Source of the DNA: Ypsolopha sequella
Lineage: Eukaryota > Arthropoda > Insecta > Lepidoptera > Ypsolophidae
Direction: 5' to 3'
NCBI GenBank assembly: GCA_934047225.1
Contig: OW203992.1
Coordinates: 19,085,501-19,149,500 of the forward strand
Length of the DNA stretch: 64,000 bases
Each line of letters begins with the position of its first letter. The first letter of the stretch is position 1. A program made the translations under genes and the position numbers. Of this stretch, positions 47,923 to 60,076 are shown one piece after another. The notes beneath the pieces are model-generated. The model was not told the origin of the DNA and ran no database searches. It was given only the letters and a program-made list of their open reading frames with translations.

Positions 47923-50900
47923 ATGTCGCGAAGGAGGTGTGGCGAAAAAAAATGGGAAGTGCGTGCATCTACTTTGGCTCGCAATACCCATAACTTAATC
48001 AGAGGAATAATCGAGAACCTTCAAGTGGAACCGAACCCAGAAAAACAGTTGATTGCTCTCTCAGTAGGTATGTTGATTGCTTTTATAAGTGTAAGCCAGA
48101 AATCAACAGAAATATAATATGTCGACAATATGCATTAGATCTGATACATTGCTAATTCAGGAAAGTAGGATTGCTTCATGATTTATAATAATGAAACCAA
48201 TAAGAAAGCTGCAGAGCGCATTACTCGTACGTAGATAATATAAAAAAAGTAGCTTTAGGCTTCAAAAGCTTGAAACGGTAAATACCTATTTTATTTATTG
48301 AACTAAAGACACATTTGTTCAGAAAGGTTCGAAATGTTGAATAGTTCCCTGTTTTTTGGCCCATTTTCCAACATATAGGTACATACACTACAGCAATTTG
48401 AAAAAAATATTTCGAAAAATACCCTTATTTGTTTAGTAATATGAATTTTACGTATCTTCGTCCTGTAAAAAAAGGAACACAGGTTGAGTTTCGGTACCAA
48501 ATATCTGAATAACCGGAGATATCCGAAAAATATCCTTGTTTAGGAAAAAATACGAAATAAGAAATTCTGAAATAATTTAAGCAAACCTCAAAAAGAAGTT
48601 TCCTGTAATACGACAATCTTCTCTTGTATGGAATGAGATTTAGTTTACCTAGTAATACTCTCAGATTAGTTGTCAACTTACGATAGTCGATCACGCGGGC
48701 CTATTATGTACCTATCTTTAGTTGCCAACTGGACTGGGTGCCTATCATCAAAAACAAAGATATACTATCGAATTCCGATTGTCTTAGGATATGTTCGCAC
48801 TTGAAGTGACGATACAGTTCGTAAAAGTTCAATACCCACTGAAGGCAATTTTGAATGTTCAGTTTTTATCTATGTTTATGATGATAGGCACCCAGTCCAG
48901 TTGGCAACCAAAGATACATAATAGAGGGGCCGGTTGAGAAAATGCCTCCTGTGCAGTAGAAGGGTTTTAAATAAATTTCTACTTTCATACCTATCGTAGT
49001 TACAATTGCTTTCGTAGTAAAAGTTTGTTACGTCCACAGAGAACTGCCTGTGTCTAGGAAGTCTTTCAAAATACTGTAGCAATTTCATATAACATTAAAA
49101 TAATTTGTCAAAAACGGTTCTGCATGAAATTCCGAGATTTTAGAATGAATAAATAACCAAACAAAGTTTAGTACCTCTCTTTTATATTCTGGTAGAAAGA
49201 ATATTTTTGGCGAACTTTACACTTTTATATCAATCTCAGACTGGTTATTTAAAATTGGCATACCAATGGTTTTAATAATAAAGTTTTCAAGTCAAGGCTA
49301 TTAGGATTGCGCCATAATTCTTAATATTCACAGATACCACGTGAGCATTCGAAAAAACGTGAGCCAAAGCAAATATTTTACAGGTGACCCAACAACTTTT
49401 GGAAATCTAAATCCTCCTGAACAAGTACTTCAAGCAGTTCGAGATAGTTTAGAGCTACATACAAGTAGGGGCTATGGACCCAGCAATGGACATTTGGACG
49501 CCAGGAAAGCAGTAGCCGAGTACAGTGCACATCAAGGGAATGTAAAACCAGAAGATGTTATACTTTGTAGTGGATGTTCACATGCAATCGAGTTGGCTAT
49601 TACTGTACTAGCTGATGCTGGACAAAACCTACTTGTCCCTCGACCAGGTTTTATGATTTACAAGACACATGCTGAAGGTTTAGGAATAAGACTAAAATAC
49701 TATAAACTTTTGGTAAGTGTGCAGTTACAATACCTCCAGACATAGTTTCTCTAGAATTAACATGTAAAATATCAGGTGATGTTATACAAGTTTCTAGAAC
49801 CAGAACAAGTTTTCCATTTGCAAATCTGATTTACATATTGCTTATCTACGCACAATATCCCTACGTATTAAAATTACGCAGTACACTGACTTATTACTTA
49901 CTTCTTTCTATTCCAGCCAAACGAACAATGGAAAGTTGATTTAGAAGATTTAGAAAGTCAAATTGATGACGATACAGCAGGATTGGTCATAATAAATCCA
50001 TCTAATCCATGTGGTTCTGTTTATACTAAGGAGCATTTACTTGATATATTAGACATAGCTTCAAGAAATCGTTTACCGATTATAGCTGATGAAATATACG
50101 AGCACATGGTCTTTTCTGGCAACAAATACACCGCTCTATCATCCATCTCAAAGGATGTACCAATTCTTACCTGTGGTGGATTAACGAAAAGATTTTTGGT
50201 ACCCGGGTGGCGAATGGGTTGGGTGATCATAAACGACCGACATAATATATTAGGTAAAGAAGTCAGAAAAGGATTAGCGAATTTATCACAAAAAATTGTC
50301 GGTCCAAATACAATTGTGCAAAGAGCTTTACCGACAATATTGAGTCTTACGCCGCAAAGCTTTTTCGACGAAGTGATATTGTTTATCGAGGTGAGTGGAA
50401 GCGTGGAAGTATAGTGCGTGGAAGGTTCCATCGACTAAAACGAATTAATTTCTCGCTCGTAACAACTTTTTGAATTTCAAATGAGGAAAGATACAAATAA
50501 ATTAATGAGATTCTTTAAATATACGACCAAGGACAGGGATATACGATTTTTAGCTCTCATTTTCACATAATATTATAAGATATCTATGCCCATTAGGTAG
50601 AATTGTAGTATATTTGTTTCAATTTAATAAGAAGTAATTGATGGCTGCAATAAATACTTTTATTTTATTGATTCACAAGCAAAATACATATTGTAAATAT
50701 TTTTTACTACAAATATTTTAAAAAACAAAAAATAATAAATGTGTTTTTTACAGAACAATGCAAAATTAGCTTATGATTTATTGCGACGCGTGCCCGGCCT
50801 GCGTCCTATTATGCCACAAGGAGCCATGTATATGATGATAGAGATCAAGCTGGCGCATTTCCCGCTGATAAAGGACGAACTGCACTTCGTAGAGAAAATG

Positions 50901-53801
50901 GTTTGCGAGCAATCGGTTTTCTGCTTACCAGGAAAGGTATCTATGAATTATGATTATAAATATGTATAACACAAGCTTTCAAGCAATAACCCAGGATTAT
51001 TAAGTATATCTTAAAGGAACACATTGTGGCCATGGGCGCCGGGAGGGGGGTGCAAGGGGATGCACTTGCAGCCCCCTGACTTGGAGAAAACTATACAAAA
51101 ATAAAAAATGAAAGATAATATATATTTTTAATTTGTTTTATAAAAAAAATTATAGCACAATATAGTACATAATAAATACCTAGCATTCTTTCAAGAGACT
51201 TTTGTCAACTGAAAAGTCGTACTCAAGCTTGGTCATATTAATTTCGTTCATCACAAATGCAAGAAGATCACCAATTTCAATCGCAAATGAATCTTTATTT
51301 GATGCCATCTGTAACATGGTAAATGGAACTCCTTGAAGGTAGTGGAAATTATCAACAGCAGGGTTCAGTCTAGGTACTGTAAGGGCTGGTCTGTGGGGGT
51401 ACGGGGCTGGGGTGCCCATGCCACTCACGTTGGGGTAGAGACCTCCAGCAGGCGGGGGCACAACCACAAACCCGTCATCAGGTCTGGCACCAGGGATCGG
51501 CGGTGTCTCTGTTTCTTCTATAGGATGACCTTCTTTTGCCGAATATTGATGAAAACATTGTTGACAGCATCCAATTAAAATTTCTTTACTTTCAAAATGA
51601 AAACTGATTCCTTCTGTTGCGTTGTGACGACTTTTATAAAAGAAAGTGCCTTGAGTGACGTAAATGCCCAAACGGATTATATATACAAGGTGACTTTTTG
51701 ATCATCGTCTAAATTCATACTGGAGGTTTGGTAAGTGATCGTTATCATGAATTGATAACAATTTTTGTGAAATTCGTATTGTGAAATTTCGACTTCCCAT
51801 AGTAATTCACTCCCAGTCCTGAGGGAATCACTATGGGGAGTCGAAATTTCATTTTATGAAATTTACAAAAATCGTTATTGGTTCATGATGCTGATCCTTA
51901 CCAAGGCTCAAGTATGAATTTGGACGATGTTCACAAAATCACCTTGTATATATTTTTTTATAATTTTAGGGATGCAAATAAGTATTATATCATATAATTT
52001 ATGAGTAGATGCACCCCCCTGACAATAATTCTGCCGGCGCGGCGCCCATGTTTCTGTTTATATGTCTGTTTTTTCTCAGTAACAACAAATAGGCACTTAT
52101 CAATAAAAAATATCAAATACTACACCCGATTCACGAAAGGTGATTTAAAAAAAATTACCATCACAAATTGTTTTGAATTTTTGGCGAGTTTTTATGGCCA
52201 TATATTATTCAACAAGTGCAAGTAGCGAATATAAAATCTATACTTGACCTATTTGTCCCAAAATATAGTACAATTAATGTGGCGATGGTTTGTATTGTCT
52301 TAAGACGACGCAGGTAGAAAAAAATATTTTGAAACTTAGGGTTCTGAAAAAATATAAGTTTTAAAGAAGTTTTTTCCCAATGCAATAAGGAAGCCCATAA
52401 CGTAATAAAGAAGTTCGCTGTTTTTCCATTTCAAAAGAGTAGTCCGTTGAAACTTGGGGTCCAAACTAATAAAGTAAGAAGAACAATAATGACTGCTTTA
52501 AACATAAAAACCCATTATAATAATAAAGAGCATTAACTTGTAAGTAGGCCAGAATTAGCATAGTTTTAGAGATTATCTAAGGCGCTACGGAAAAAAAATC
52601 GACACTTTTAGAACTTGCATATCTGCTTCAGTAAATAATGTAGTATTTTGATAACCTAGTACATATATTATTTCTGGATTTTTTTTCTAGGGATTTGTTA
52701 AACAGGAACGCGATTGGAGATAACTCGGCTCGATAGAAATATATTTATTGAAATGAGATCTTTTTCGAAACCAATTCTCCTGGTTTGACAATTAAGAATG
52801 ACATATGGGCTGCAATTATATTTTATTAAATGCGTTTTAACGGTATCTAGGACCTGAGGGCCTATTACGTATCTTTAGTTGCCGTTTGAACTGGGTGCCT
52901 ATCATCAAAAACATACATTTACTATCGAATTCCGATTGTCTAAGGATATGTTCGCACTTGAAGTGACGACACAGTTCGTAAATAGTTCAATAACCACTAA
53001 TAGCAATTTTGAAAGTTCCGTTTTTAGCTATGTTTTTGATGATAGACACCTAGTCCAGTTGGCAATTAAAGATACAGAATAGGGGGCCTGGTTAAACGAA
53101 ATTTTGATAGCAACTTTAGTGCATTTTAGATTAATAAAAAACAGACTTTTTGCTACTTTTCCACGAATCCGTCCCTCTCGCACTGAGGGGTTTTTTCGCA
53201 TATGGAGTAACAGGGACGCAAAAACTTTTACATATCGCCTTAATCTGTATGTGATGAATCCGAGCCACGATCTGGACGGCGATTCTGGCAAGTGCGAAAA
53301 CATTTGCTACGGCAATTGATTTTACAAGGGATTTACTATGGAAATTATTGATTCTTCTGCTTTCGCAATGGGCGGTTGTTCTGGCGCGTGCGCAAAAAAT
53401 GCAAAAGCAGAAAAATCAATCATTTCCGTAGAAAATCCCTTGTAAAATAACTCGAATCTGCCGTAGCAAATATTTTCGCACTTGACAGAATCACCGTCCA
53501 GGACTGCGATCTATTGTTTTAGGGATAATGATAATCAAGAGGGTTAAACATATTAACATGACGATTAAATTAGGCACGCAGACAGATTTTATTATTACTA
53601 TTTTTTTTTCAGTGTTTCGAATATCCGGGATACATGCGCATTGTGTTAACAGTACCGGAGGACATACTGAGAGAAGCTTGCAACAGGATAGCAGTGTTTT
53701 GTCAAGAACATATTATTTCGAGGGATAAACTGAAATCGATTGACAGTAATTTCATATCTGTTTCTCCTGATATCGAAGTTGTGTGTGAAACCGTTTCTTA
53801 G
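47923..53801 (+). CDS. TAT: Tyrosine aminotransferase (5 exons)
   Basis: PLP-dependent class I aminotransferase converting tyrosine to 4-hydroxyphenylpyruvate, the first step of tyrosine breakdown. Exons: 47923-48067, 49384-49712, 49917-50390, 50754-50936, 53613-53801; 439 aa against 454 in human. Order of motifs: KWEVRASTLARNTHN and VEPNPEKQLIALSVGDPTTF, DVILCSGCSHAIELAI, IINPSNPCGSVYTKEHL (PLP-contact Asn), ADEIYEHMVFSG (Asp216, Tyr219), TCGGLTKRFLVPGWRMGW (Schiff-base Lys249), PGLRPIMPQGAMYMMIEIK, CFEYPGYMRIVLTVPEDILR (substrate carboxylate Arg). Start: the ATG at 47923 is the first in frame after a TAG at 47875; an unseen upstream exon could exist. Introns 1 and 4 hold related MITEs, and intron 4 a gene-bearing element. 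Confidence 0.94.
48697..48931. mobile_element. 235-bp MITE in TAT intron 1
   Basis: Inverted ends GGGCCTATTATGTACCTATC and CAAAGATACATAATAGAGGG, with a long inner arm (CAACTGGACTGGGTGCCTAT mirrored by ATAGGCACCCAGTCCAGTTG). Same family as 52858-53088. Confidence 0.85.
51180..51671 (-). pseudogene. UMAD1-like frame with C-terminal UMA domain, no ATG start
   Basis: UMA domains occur in UBAP1, MVB12 and UMAD1; those of UBAP1 and MVB12 bind the ESCRT-I complex of endosomal sorting. The last 55 residues read FHYLQGVPFTM, then LEYDFSVDKSLLKEC and stop, matching the GVPF ... YDF.LE pattern. PDDGFVVVPPP upstream resembles the ADGFVLLG stretch of UMAD1, and the domain lies at the very C-terminus as in UMAD1. 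The frame is open for 163 codons, but the first codon is TTG, and the MITE at 51679 abuts it and supplies the upstream residues. The first ATG is deep inside the frame. It is probably a captured or processed copy, not a working gene. Confidence 0.55.
51679..51952. mobile_element. 274-bp TA-type palindromic MITE
   Basis: The left end ATACAAGGTGACTTTTTGAT and right end CAAAATCACCTTGTAT are inverted repeats flanked by TA-rich sequence. The centre carries a mirrored CGACTTCCCATAGT / ACTATGGGGAGTCG pair. Nested in the 51031-52050 element. Confidence 0.8.
52858..53088. mobile_element. 231-bp MITE in TAT intron 4
   Basis: Second copy of the 48697 family: GGGCCTATTACGTATCTTTA ... GATACAGAATAGGGGGCC. 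The inner text (ACTATCGAATTCCGATTGTC, ATGTTCGCACTTGAAGTGAC) matches the first copy. Confidence 0.85.
53265..53512. mobile_element. Foldback MITE of about 250 bp in TAT intron 4
   Basis: GGCAAGTGCGAAAACATTTG and ACAAGGGATTTACTATGG on the left are mirrored by TCCGTAGAAAATCCCTTGT and CAAATATTTTCGCACTTG on the right. It ends only about 100 bp before the last TAT exon. Confidence 0.75.
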
Positions 53802-54269
53802 ATTTTTGTAGTACCTACAAATAATGACGAATTGATACCATGACATGTAATATAGAAAATATAAATAAGTAAGTGCTACTTAACGTACTTAAAGTCACGT
53901 TTTTTTGATCTGGCATCTGAAATCTAAAACGGATGTACGAGAAAATCTGCCACGCTAGTTTTCATTTTACATTATAATTATATATTATGTGTGTACTGAT
54001 AAAAAAAGAGTCATTTTATACTTTGTTTTTTTAGGTACGTGTAAAAACATGCAAGTTTCGTTGTAAATGTTGCAAGACTTGCAAGATATAAAAAAACGGA
54101 TTTATAATTTTCGTTTTTATTATTAAAAATAAATAAAACCAATAAATTATTAGATTTCTTTTATTTTTAGGTAATTTTATTTTTATATAAAATAATAAAA
54201 TATAAACAAAAAATTTTTCGACCCCTATACATATAGTTGGGTCCTCATCAAGGTAGCTATTAAATGATA

Positions 54270-54421
54270 TATATGTCACCGGAAAATAACAAGAATCGTA
54301 AGTTGATCAATTCACTAGGTAGTTTATAATTTCACGGCAGGTTTTTTCACGGTAATTTATAAACTAACCTAACCTAGTGAATTGATCAACTAACGATTCT
54401 TATTATTTTCCGGTGACATAT
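54270..54421. mobile_element. 152-bp palindromic MITE
   Basis: ATATGTCACCGGAAAATAAC and TATTTTCCGGTGACATAT, then mirrored AGTTGATCAATTCACTAGG / CCTAGTGAATTGATCAACT. No coding content. Confidence 0.8.
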
Positions 54422-54918
54422 CGAAAATATTTGACAAACTGGGTGTTAAAATTACGAATATGAAGTTACATACATCACTGACCAAAATGTATGAAACAAC
54501 TGTTTTTTTTTTTGCGATTTCTTTCATCAAATGTTGTTCGTATGAGCAAGTACTATCGTCAGTTTTCGGCTTCCATAACATCATCTTAACATCCTGTATA
54601 CTAGGTCTTAATTTGATAACCTTTTACCTTCAAACAGGTGTTCTACCCATTAATATGAGCAACTTTTACTATGGGGCCAACAATGAAATCGCGAAAACAA
54701 AATCAGCTCTTCCATAGAAAAGTTAAATATTCCAGGGTTGGCCACATAGCAAAAGTTGTTCATATTAATAGTTAGAGGTTATCATCTTAACAGCCTGTAT
54801 ATTTTATTGTATATGGCGTCGTCATTTTGTAGAATAATATTAAATCTGAAATCATTCACCAAAAAGTCAAAAATCTTAAAGCATTCAAAGTTGGTGTGAC
54901 GACGTGACTTTCTGTTTT

Positions 54919-55055
54919 AGGCCGATATTACACTATCAGTTTTCTTTGATCAATATTATTATTATTATTATTACGACATATTGTAATAATGAATCCGTTT
55001 CCATTGACAACATTTGACGAAGGATCCTTTAAAAGTGATAGTGTAATATCGGCCT
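54919..55055. mobile_element. 137-bp MITE
   Basis: A perfect 19-bp terminal inverted repeat, GGCCGATATTACACTATCA at 54920 and TGATAGTGTAATATCGGCC ending at 55054, around an ATT-repeat core. Confidence 0.85.
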
Positions 55056-55660
55056 TATACAAGGCCAGGGTACGCAAGGGTTTGAAACTAATCGCGTATA
55101 GTTCCAAACAACGATTTTTGAAATTCGTGGTTCGGAATGTATTCTTTGTATTCTTGTAAGTTTTGCTTGGACATCTTCCAAAATATACATCCATAGCAAG
55201 CAACAATCGTGTATACCTATTTTGGAATAATTTAATACCAATAAGCTATATATCCGTTCCAGTATACAAAGCGGACTAATCGCGTACAAATCGAAACCCT
55301 CGAATTCAGACTATAAATTTATATTATAATAAATTATAGGAATTAGATAAAACACAGTTAAATAAAATGTTAGTGAGATATATTTCGGGCTATTCGGGCC
55401 CGGCATCAGTCACAATGAAATAAAAAGGAAAATTATAACAGATAGGTAAAAAACAATTAAAAACTAAAAACGATTTACATTTAACCTATTTACAAGATAT
55501 TATATAGAGAGAGTAAATGAGTCACACTGCGCCATCCCACCGCATCGATGCAGATATATTAAATCTATAATAAATAAATTTAATTTTGAATTTTAAAAAG
55601 TATGAAAACATGTTGCCTGTTTGCAATATACTATATTAGCTCCTGTCCTATAGTGTAGGA

Positions 55661-55957
55661 CAGGGCTTCCCAAACTTATTTTTACTGTGACGCCCTTGGG
55701 AGTTTGCCATTTTCTTTTTCCCCCTTTTGCTCCCCCTCTCTGACCAAAAAGTACCCAACCGTGTGTAGCCTAATAACAAGTTATCGGAAAAACTCAAAAT
55801 AAAATTCTTTGTCGAATTGAAGCTTAAGGCTGGCTGGAGTCACAGGACAATTCTGTTAATTGTTCTTCTTCTGTTGAAAAGCCCGAAACGTCACGACGCA
55901 CCTGGGATAATGCCGCGACGCCCCTGGGCGTCGCGACGCACACTTTGGGAAGCCCTG
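55661..55957. mobile_element. hAT-type MITE, about 297 bp
   Basis: CAGGGCTTCCCAAACT at the left and CTTTGGGAAGCCCTG at the right are typical hAT ends. The flanks GTGTAGGA and GTGTGGAT match at 5 of 8 positions, a decayed 8-bp duplication at best. The core is rich in GCGACGCCCCTGGGCGTCGC palindromes. Confidence 0.75.
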
Positions 55958-56565
55958 GTGTGGATATAAGATAGATACAAAGTCCAATGTATATAGCTTG
56001 ATGTGATCTTGCTTGACTGTACATGTGGAAAGGAAATGAAAAAAAAAATCATTTCAAGTCTACCTGTTCATTTACGTTCATTAGTTTCATCAAAATAAGT
56101 TTTTATAATTTTTCACATCTTGAAAATTAACAGAGTTAAAACCCTATTATGTACTCGTATTCCGTTGCCTCGGGAATATTACTCGTTGACCCCTCTGGCC
56201 GTAGAGGGAGTAATTTACTCTCTCTACGGCTCTGGCGAACATCGGTTAATGGACTACAACAACTAAAAGAACGTTGCCAGTTGCGTTGTTCTTCTTTTTT
56301 TTATGAAAGTTGTTTTTTTCTATTAGATATATTTAAGAGGATGGCAAACCCTGGCAACATTTTTTTCATTACCCTTCCAGCACAATAAGTGTAATGGCAA
56401 AGACCTTATTAGCTTTTCATAGAGGCGATTATTTGTTGGCTCTTTGGCCTCTTGTTCTTCGACGCGTAATACTAGTGATCACGCAGCGAAACAACAAATT
56501 GGTGTGTTTTTAGCTAATACTGAAATATTTCGTAGGGAAAAAATATTGGGATGAGGGAACCTCAG

Positions 56566-56712
56566 CGGGTTTACCACGTAATTCTGATTTGTATCAACTT
56601 CAAGCAAATGCATGCGAAATTCAACGCGTGCAAAAGAGATGGCATGTTAGGCGGGCGTCGTCGCACGCACGTCTAATTACAATCTCAAGTTGATGTTGAT
56701 GAAAATCAGAAT
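56566..56712. mobile_element. Second copy of the 24527 MITE, cut by a retrotransposon
   Basis: GGGTTTACCACGTAATTCTG through AAGTTGATGTTGATGAAAAT matches the first copy, but the right terminal block is missing. The match stops where the non-LTR tail begins (AATTTATTTATTTAC). Confidence 0.8.
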
Positions 56713-59260
56713 TTATTTATTTACAAACAAGGAGTACAAACAGAGAGAGGCACATAATATCTTACAGTAAAGTTGTAGGTATTTTTTCATTGTACCACTA
56801 TCCTTAGCATACTCACAGATAATATAAATGTTTGAAGTGACGCAGACAGGAGATAAAGATAAAAGTAATATTATATTTTTGTTTAAAGAAATTACACTAC
56901 AAAGCTAAAACCCACAACCAATCTTAAAACTAACATGCACACAGAAAATTATTAAGATTAATTAATTGTCAGAAAGCGCTTTCTTCACTTGTCTTTTATA
57001 ACACATATATGAACAATTATTGAAGTCGATATTCAAGAAATTTTCATTATGACTCTTACACATTCGGTATAGTGGATCTCTTTTACCTGTTTCTTTTTTT
57101 ACAGACTTTAGAACAAAGACAACTTTAGGTATGGTACTACGAGTGAGCAACTTAGGAACTCTAAAATTTATCTGATGTAAAAGTGTAGGGCACATCAGGG
57201 AACCCGTGTAGATGTTACGTAGGAAGATAGCATCAACATACACACGACGATCAAAGAGTGACAGAAAGTTATACTTTTTTAAGAGTTTCTCGTACGATAT
57301 TTTCGGCTGAAACATACGGCCGTTCAGAGCTCTAAGAAAGCGTTTTTGTATCTGTTCAATCTTAGTAGTATAAGTATTGTACAACGGGCTCCATACGACT
57401 GATGTGTACTCTAAGTGGGAACGTACGAGGGTTTGATATAAGGTTATATAAGTAGAAGACTGTTTGAAATTTTTAGAAGATCTAAGTATGAATCCCAACA
57501 TACGATACGCCTTGTTGACAATAGATTCAACATGCACGTCAAAGGTCAACTTGGAATCAAATATCACTCCAAGATCTTTAATTACTTTGACATGTTCCAA
57601 TTGGGCATTACCAATTCTGTAGTCAAATGCGTGTACATTAATATTTTTCGTAAACGTTATCACCTTACATTTGTTTTCAGCTAAATGAATTTTGTTACTG
57701 TCACAGTATATGGCTAGCCAATCAAGGTCTTCCTGGATTTTGAAGCAGTCTTCGATAGATCTTATTTGCTTGTAGATTTTGAGGTCATCAGCGTACAAAA
57801 GTATGTCAGTGTTACGGAAACAAGCCCCTATATCGTTTATAAAGATGACAAACAGTAAGGGTCCCAAAATAGAGCCTTGAGGTACACCTGAACTAACACG
57901 CGAATAGGATGAAATGTGTCCGTTCAAAATTACCGCCTGGTTTCTTGAGCGCAAGTAAGAGGAAAACTACCTTAATAGGTTACCCTTAATGCCATTGTAA
58001 TAGAGCTTTTGAAGTAGTAATTTATGATCTACTTTATCAAATGCCTTACGAAAATCTGTGTAGACAGAATCAACGGGTACACTTTTATCCATGGATTGAA
58101 AAAGAAAATTACTGTAAACTAAAAGATTAGTTGCCGTGGATTTTGCCTTAACAAAACCATGTTGCCTAGTGTCTAGTTTGAGCTCATTAAATGGGTATAT
58201 TTTATCGTGCACCAACCTTTCGAAAACTTTGGGTATGATGGAGAGAAGACAAATTGCGCGGTAATGTTCACGTCATCTTTGGCACCAGACTTGTGTATAG
58301 GTGTCACAAATGCCTCTTTCCAACTAGCTGGAATTATACCATCTTTGAAGCTTCTATTAAAAAGAATAGTAAGAGGTATTCGTATGGTAGAGGCCGTGTA
58401 CATGAGGAAGATAGGACTTATTTTGTCAGGACCCGCGCCCTTATCACATATTAATTGCAGTAAGGCTTTCTCTACTTCGAATTCAGAGAAATAAAGATCA
58501 CAGATTGAATTAGTTGAAGCTGGGTTCTCAGGAAAGTCAGAAAAATCTAAATCATAGGAGTCTGGACTACATGGCTCATAGACCGAAGAGAAGTATTGAG
58601 AGAAAAATTGGCATACGTCTGAGGGGTTCTCAGAAACGTTACCCCGGTACTTCATTTTGGAAGGATAGCCAGTGTTGGTCTTTTTTAAGGAAGAAGTATA
58701 TTTCCAAAAGTGCTTTATGTTATTTTTGGTGGAGTCCTCAACATTTCTAATATACGAGTTCCAGCAGTCGCTGAGAAGTACTTTAACTTGTGAACGAATG
58801 GATGAATAGCGTTGACAATCTGCATGTCCAGCATATTTTTTCCATCTGAGCCAAGCCTTTTCTTTACGACGCAATTCTTTTATTAATTTGTGGGAGAACT
58901 ATACGGGATAGCGAGCAGATTTGATTTTCACTAAGGGTACCTCGTCTTTTATTATATCGTAGATGACATTATAGAAACGAACGACTGCCTCCTCAATTGG
59001 CAAACCATGTAGCTCAGCCATCCAATCAAATGAGGATATTTTTTTATTTATGTTTGAGTAATTAGCTTTATAATAATTGTACTTTGGTAATGTTGAGCTG
59101 GATAGTGTTTCGCTAGATGGTACTTGTATAGAAGTATCGATGCAGCAAGGAGGATGATGGCGATCAGGGGGCAGAAGAGGTGAGTCAGATAATAACACGC
59201 TACATTACGTGGTAGAACCGCAGGTCTGTGAGCCCATAGGTCTGAACCTAAAATCAACTC
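56711..59260 (-). pseudogene. Decayed non-LTR retrotransposon (jockey-like), 5' truncated
   Basis: Minus-strand ORF2 remains. The end of the endonuclease region (LLSDSPLLPPDRHHPP) is followed by the reverse transcriptase: CDKGAGPDKISPIFL, ASWKEAFVTPIHKSG, SVYTDFRKAFDKVDH, SSGVPQGSILGPLLF, DILLYADDLKIYK (catalytic YADD) and VKVIKDLGVIFDSKLTF. Breaks: TGG to TAG near 58904 and at 57964-57966, and a 1-bp loss near 58262. The 3' end has the usual TAAATAAATAAAT tail at 56711. Several consecutive frame fragments belong to this one element. Confidence 0.88.
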
Positions 59261-59936
59261 GACCCCTTTTCCATACCCTGAGAAGGCGCGGTCTAGTCTG
59301 CTAAAGTTGGACCATGTTTAAATACTAGAGCGTTTCTAGACAGGGATATAAAGCGGCCAAAAGCTACCAGACTGTGATCACACATAGCGTGAGAGTAAGA
59401 GGAAATGTATACGTCACGTGACACGTGATTTCTTTGTATACCTTCGTTTGATTCGTCACTTCAGCTATTAACATTTAAGAAAATAGGTTTTAGGATGCGA
59501 ATCCTTGTCGGAAGTTTTACGTTTTATTTATCGGCATTAGAAAATTTACGAAAATCTTTCCACGAAAGTCAAAAATAGATACGACGACGAGCGAAGCGAG
59601 GAGGAGCGTGTTAGATTTACATGTATGATAAAATAAGTAGGTAGCCGAACCAAGTGGAGCGGAGCGAGGTGACATCCCTAGTTTTAACAGAATTCATGAT
59701 ATACACAAAAAAACTTTATATCATTCCATCTCACTCATTTCCATGTGCGGTCTCTTTCTGACAGCTTTATATTCCTGTTTAGAAACGTAAGTGTTGAAAA
59801 TCGTAGATGGAGCATAGAATAGATATGTCATTGTAATAATAATAAAAGAAGAGAAAGAGATGCAGTCATATGAAATCACTTATGCGTAAGCAAGAGGTAT
59901 CTTCAAATTTTGTCCCTTTCTTGCGTATACGATTTT

Positions 59937-59973
59937 GTTTGTTTGCCACAATTCAAAGTTGTGGCAAACAAAC
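59937..59973. repeat. 15-bp palindrome upstream of the THAP remnant
   Basis: GTTTGTTTGCCACAA, 7 bp, then TTGTGGCAAACAAAC: perfect arms. A similar TTGGCAAACAGG lies beyond the 3' end of the remnant at about 61069. It could be a subterminal repeat of the same element. Confidence 0.5.
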
Positions 59974-60076
59974 GGTTGAACCAGCAATTTGAGTGAGAAT
60001 TTTTGTGCTTCCGTGCTTTATGTGTTCAATACTCGTGTTTCTGTGAAGTGCTGTGAATACAAATAACTGTAGCAAG

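Larger units (their letters stand above)
51031..52050. mobile_element. 1-kb terminal-repeat element carrying a UMAD1-like frame (TAT intron 4)
   Basis: Starts CATGGGCGCC (51031) and ends GGCGCCCATG (52050), with a second mirrored block GGGGGGTGCA / TGCACCCCCC just inside. The interior has no transposase but contains a minus-strand host-type reading frame (51180-51671) and a nested palindromic MITE (51679-51952). The terminal repeat is short and no target duplication was confirmed, so the borders are tentative. Confidence 0.5.
53802..56560. other. Gene-free interval after TAT
   Basis: Apart from the MITEs listed separately, nothing coding was recognised. A segment at 54440-54720 (AACAGGTGTTCTACCCATTA, AAAGTTGTTCATATTAATAG) looks like a repeat fragment. 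No clear polyadenylation signal was fixed for TAT. Confidence 0.45.

Noticed and set aside
55824..56024. 66-codon minus-strand frame
   Set aside because: Overlaps the hAT-type MITE, with no features.
58207..58750. Plus-strand frames over the retrotransposon
   Set aside because: Antisense shadows of the reverse transcriptase.
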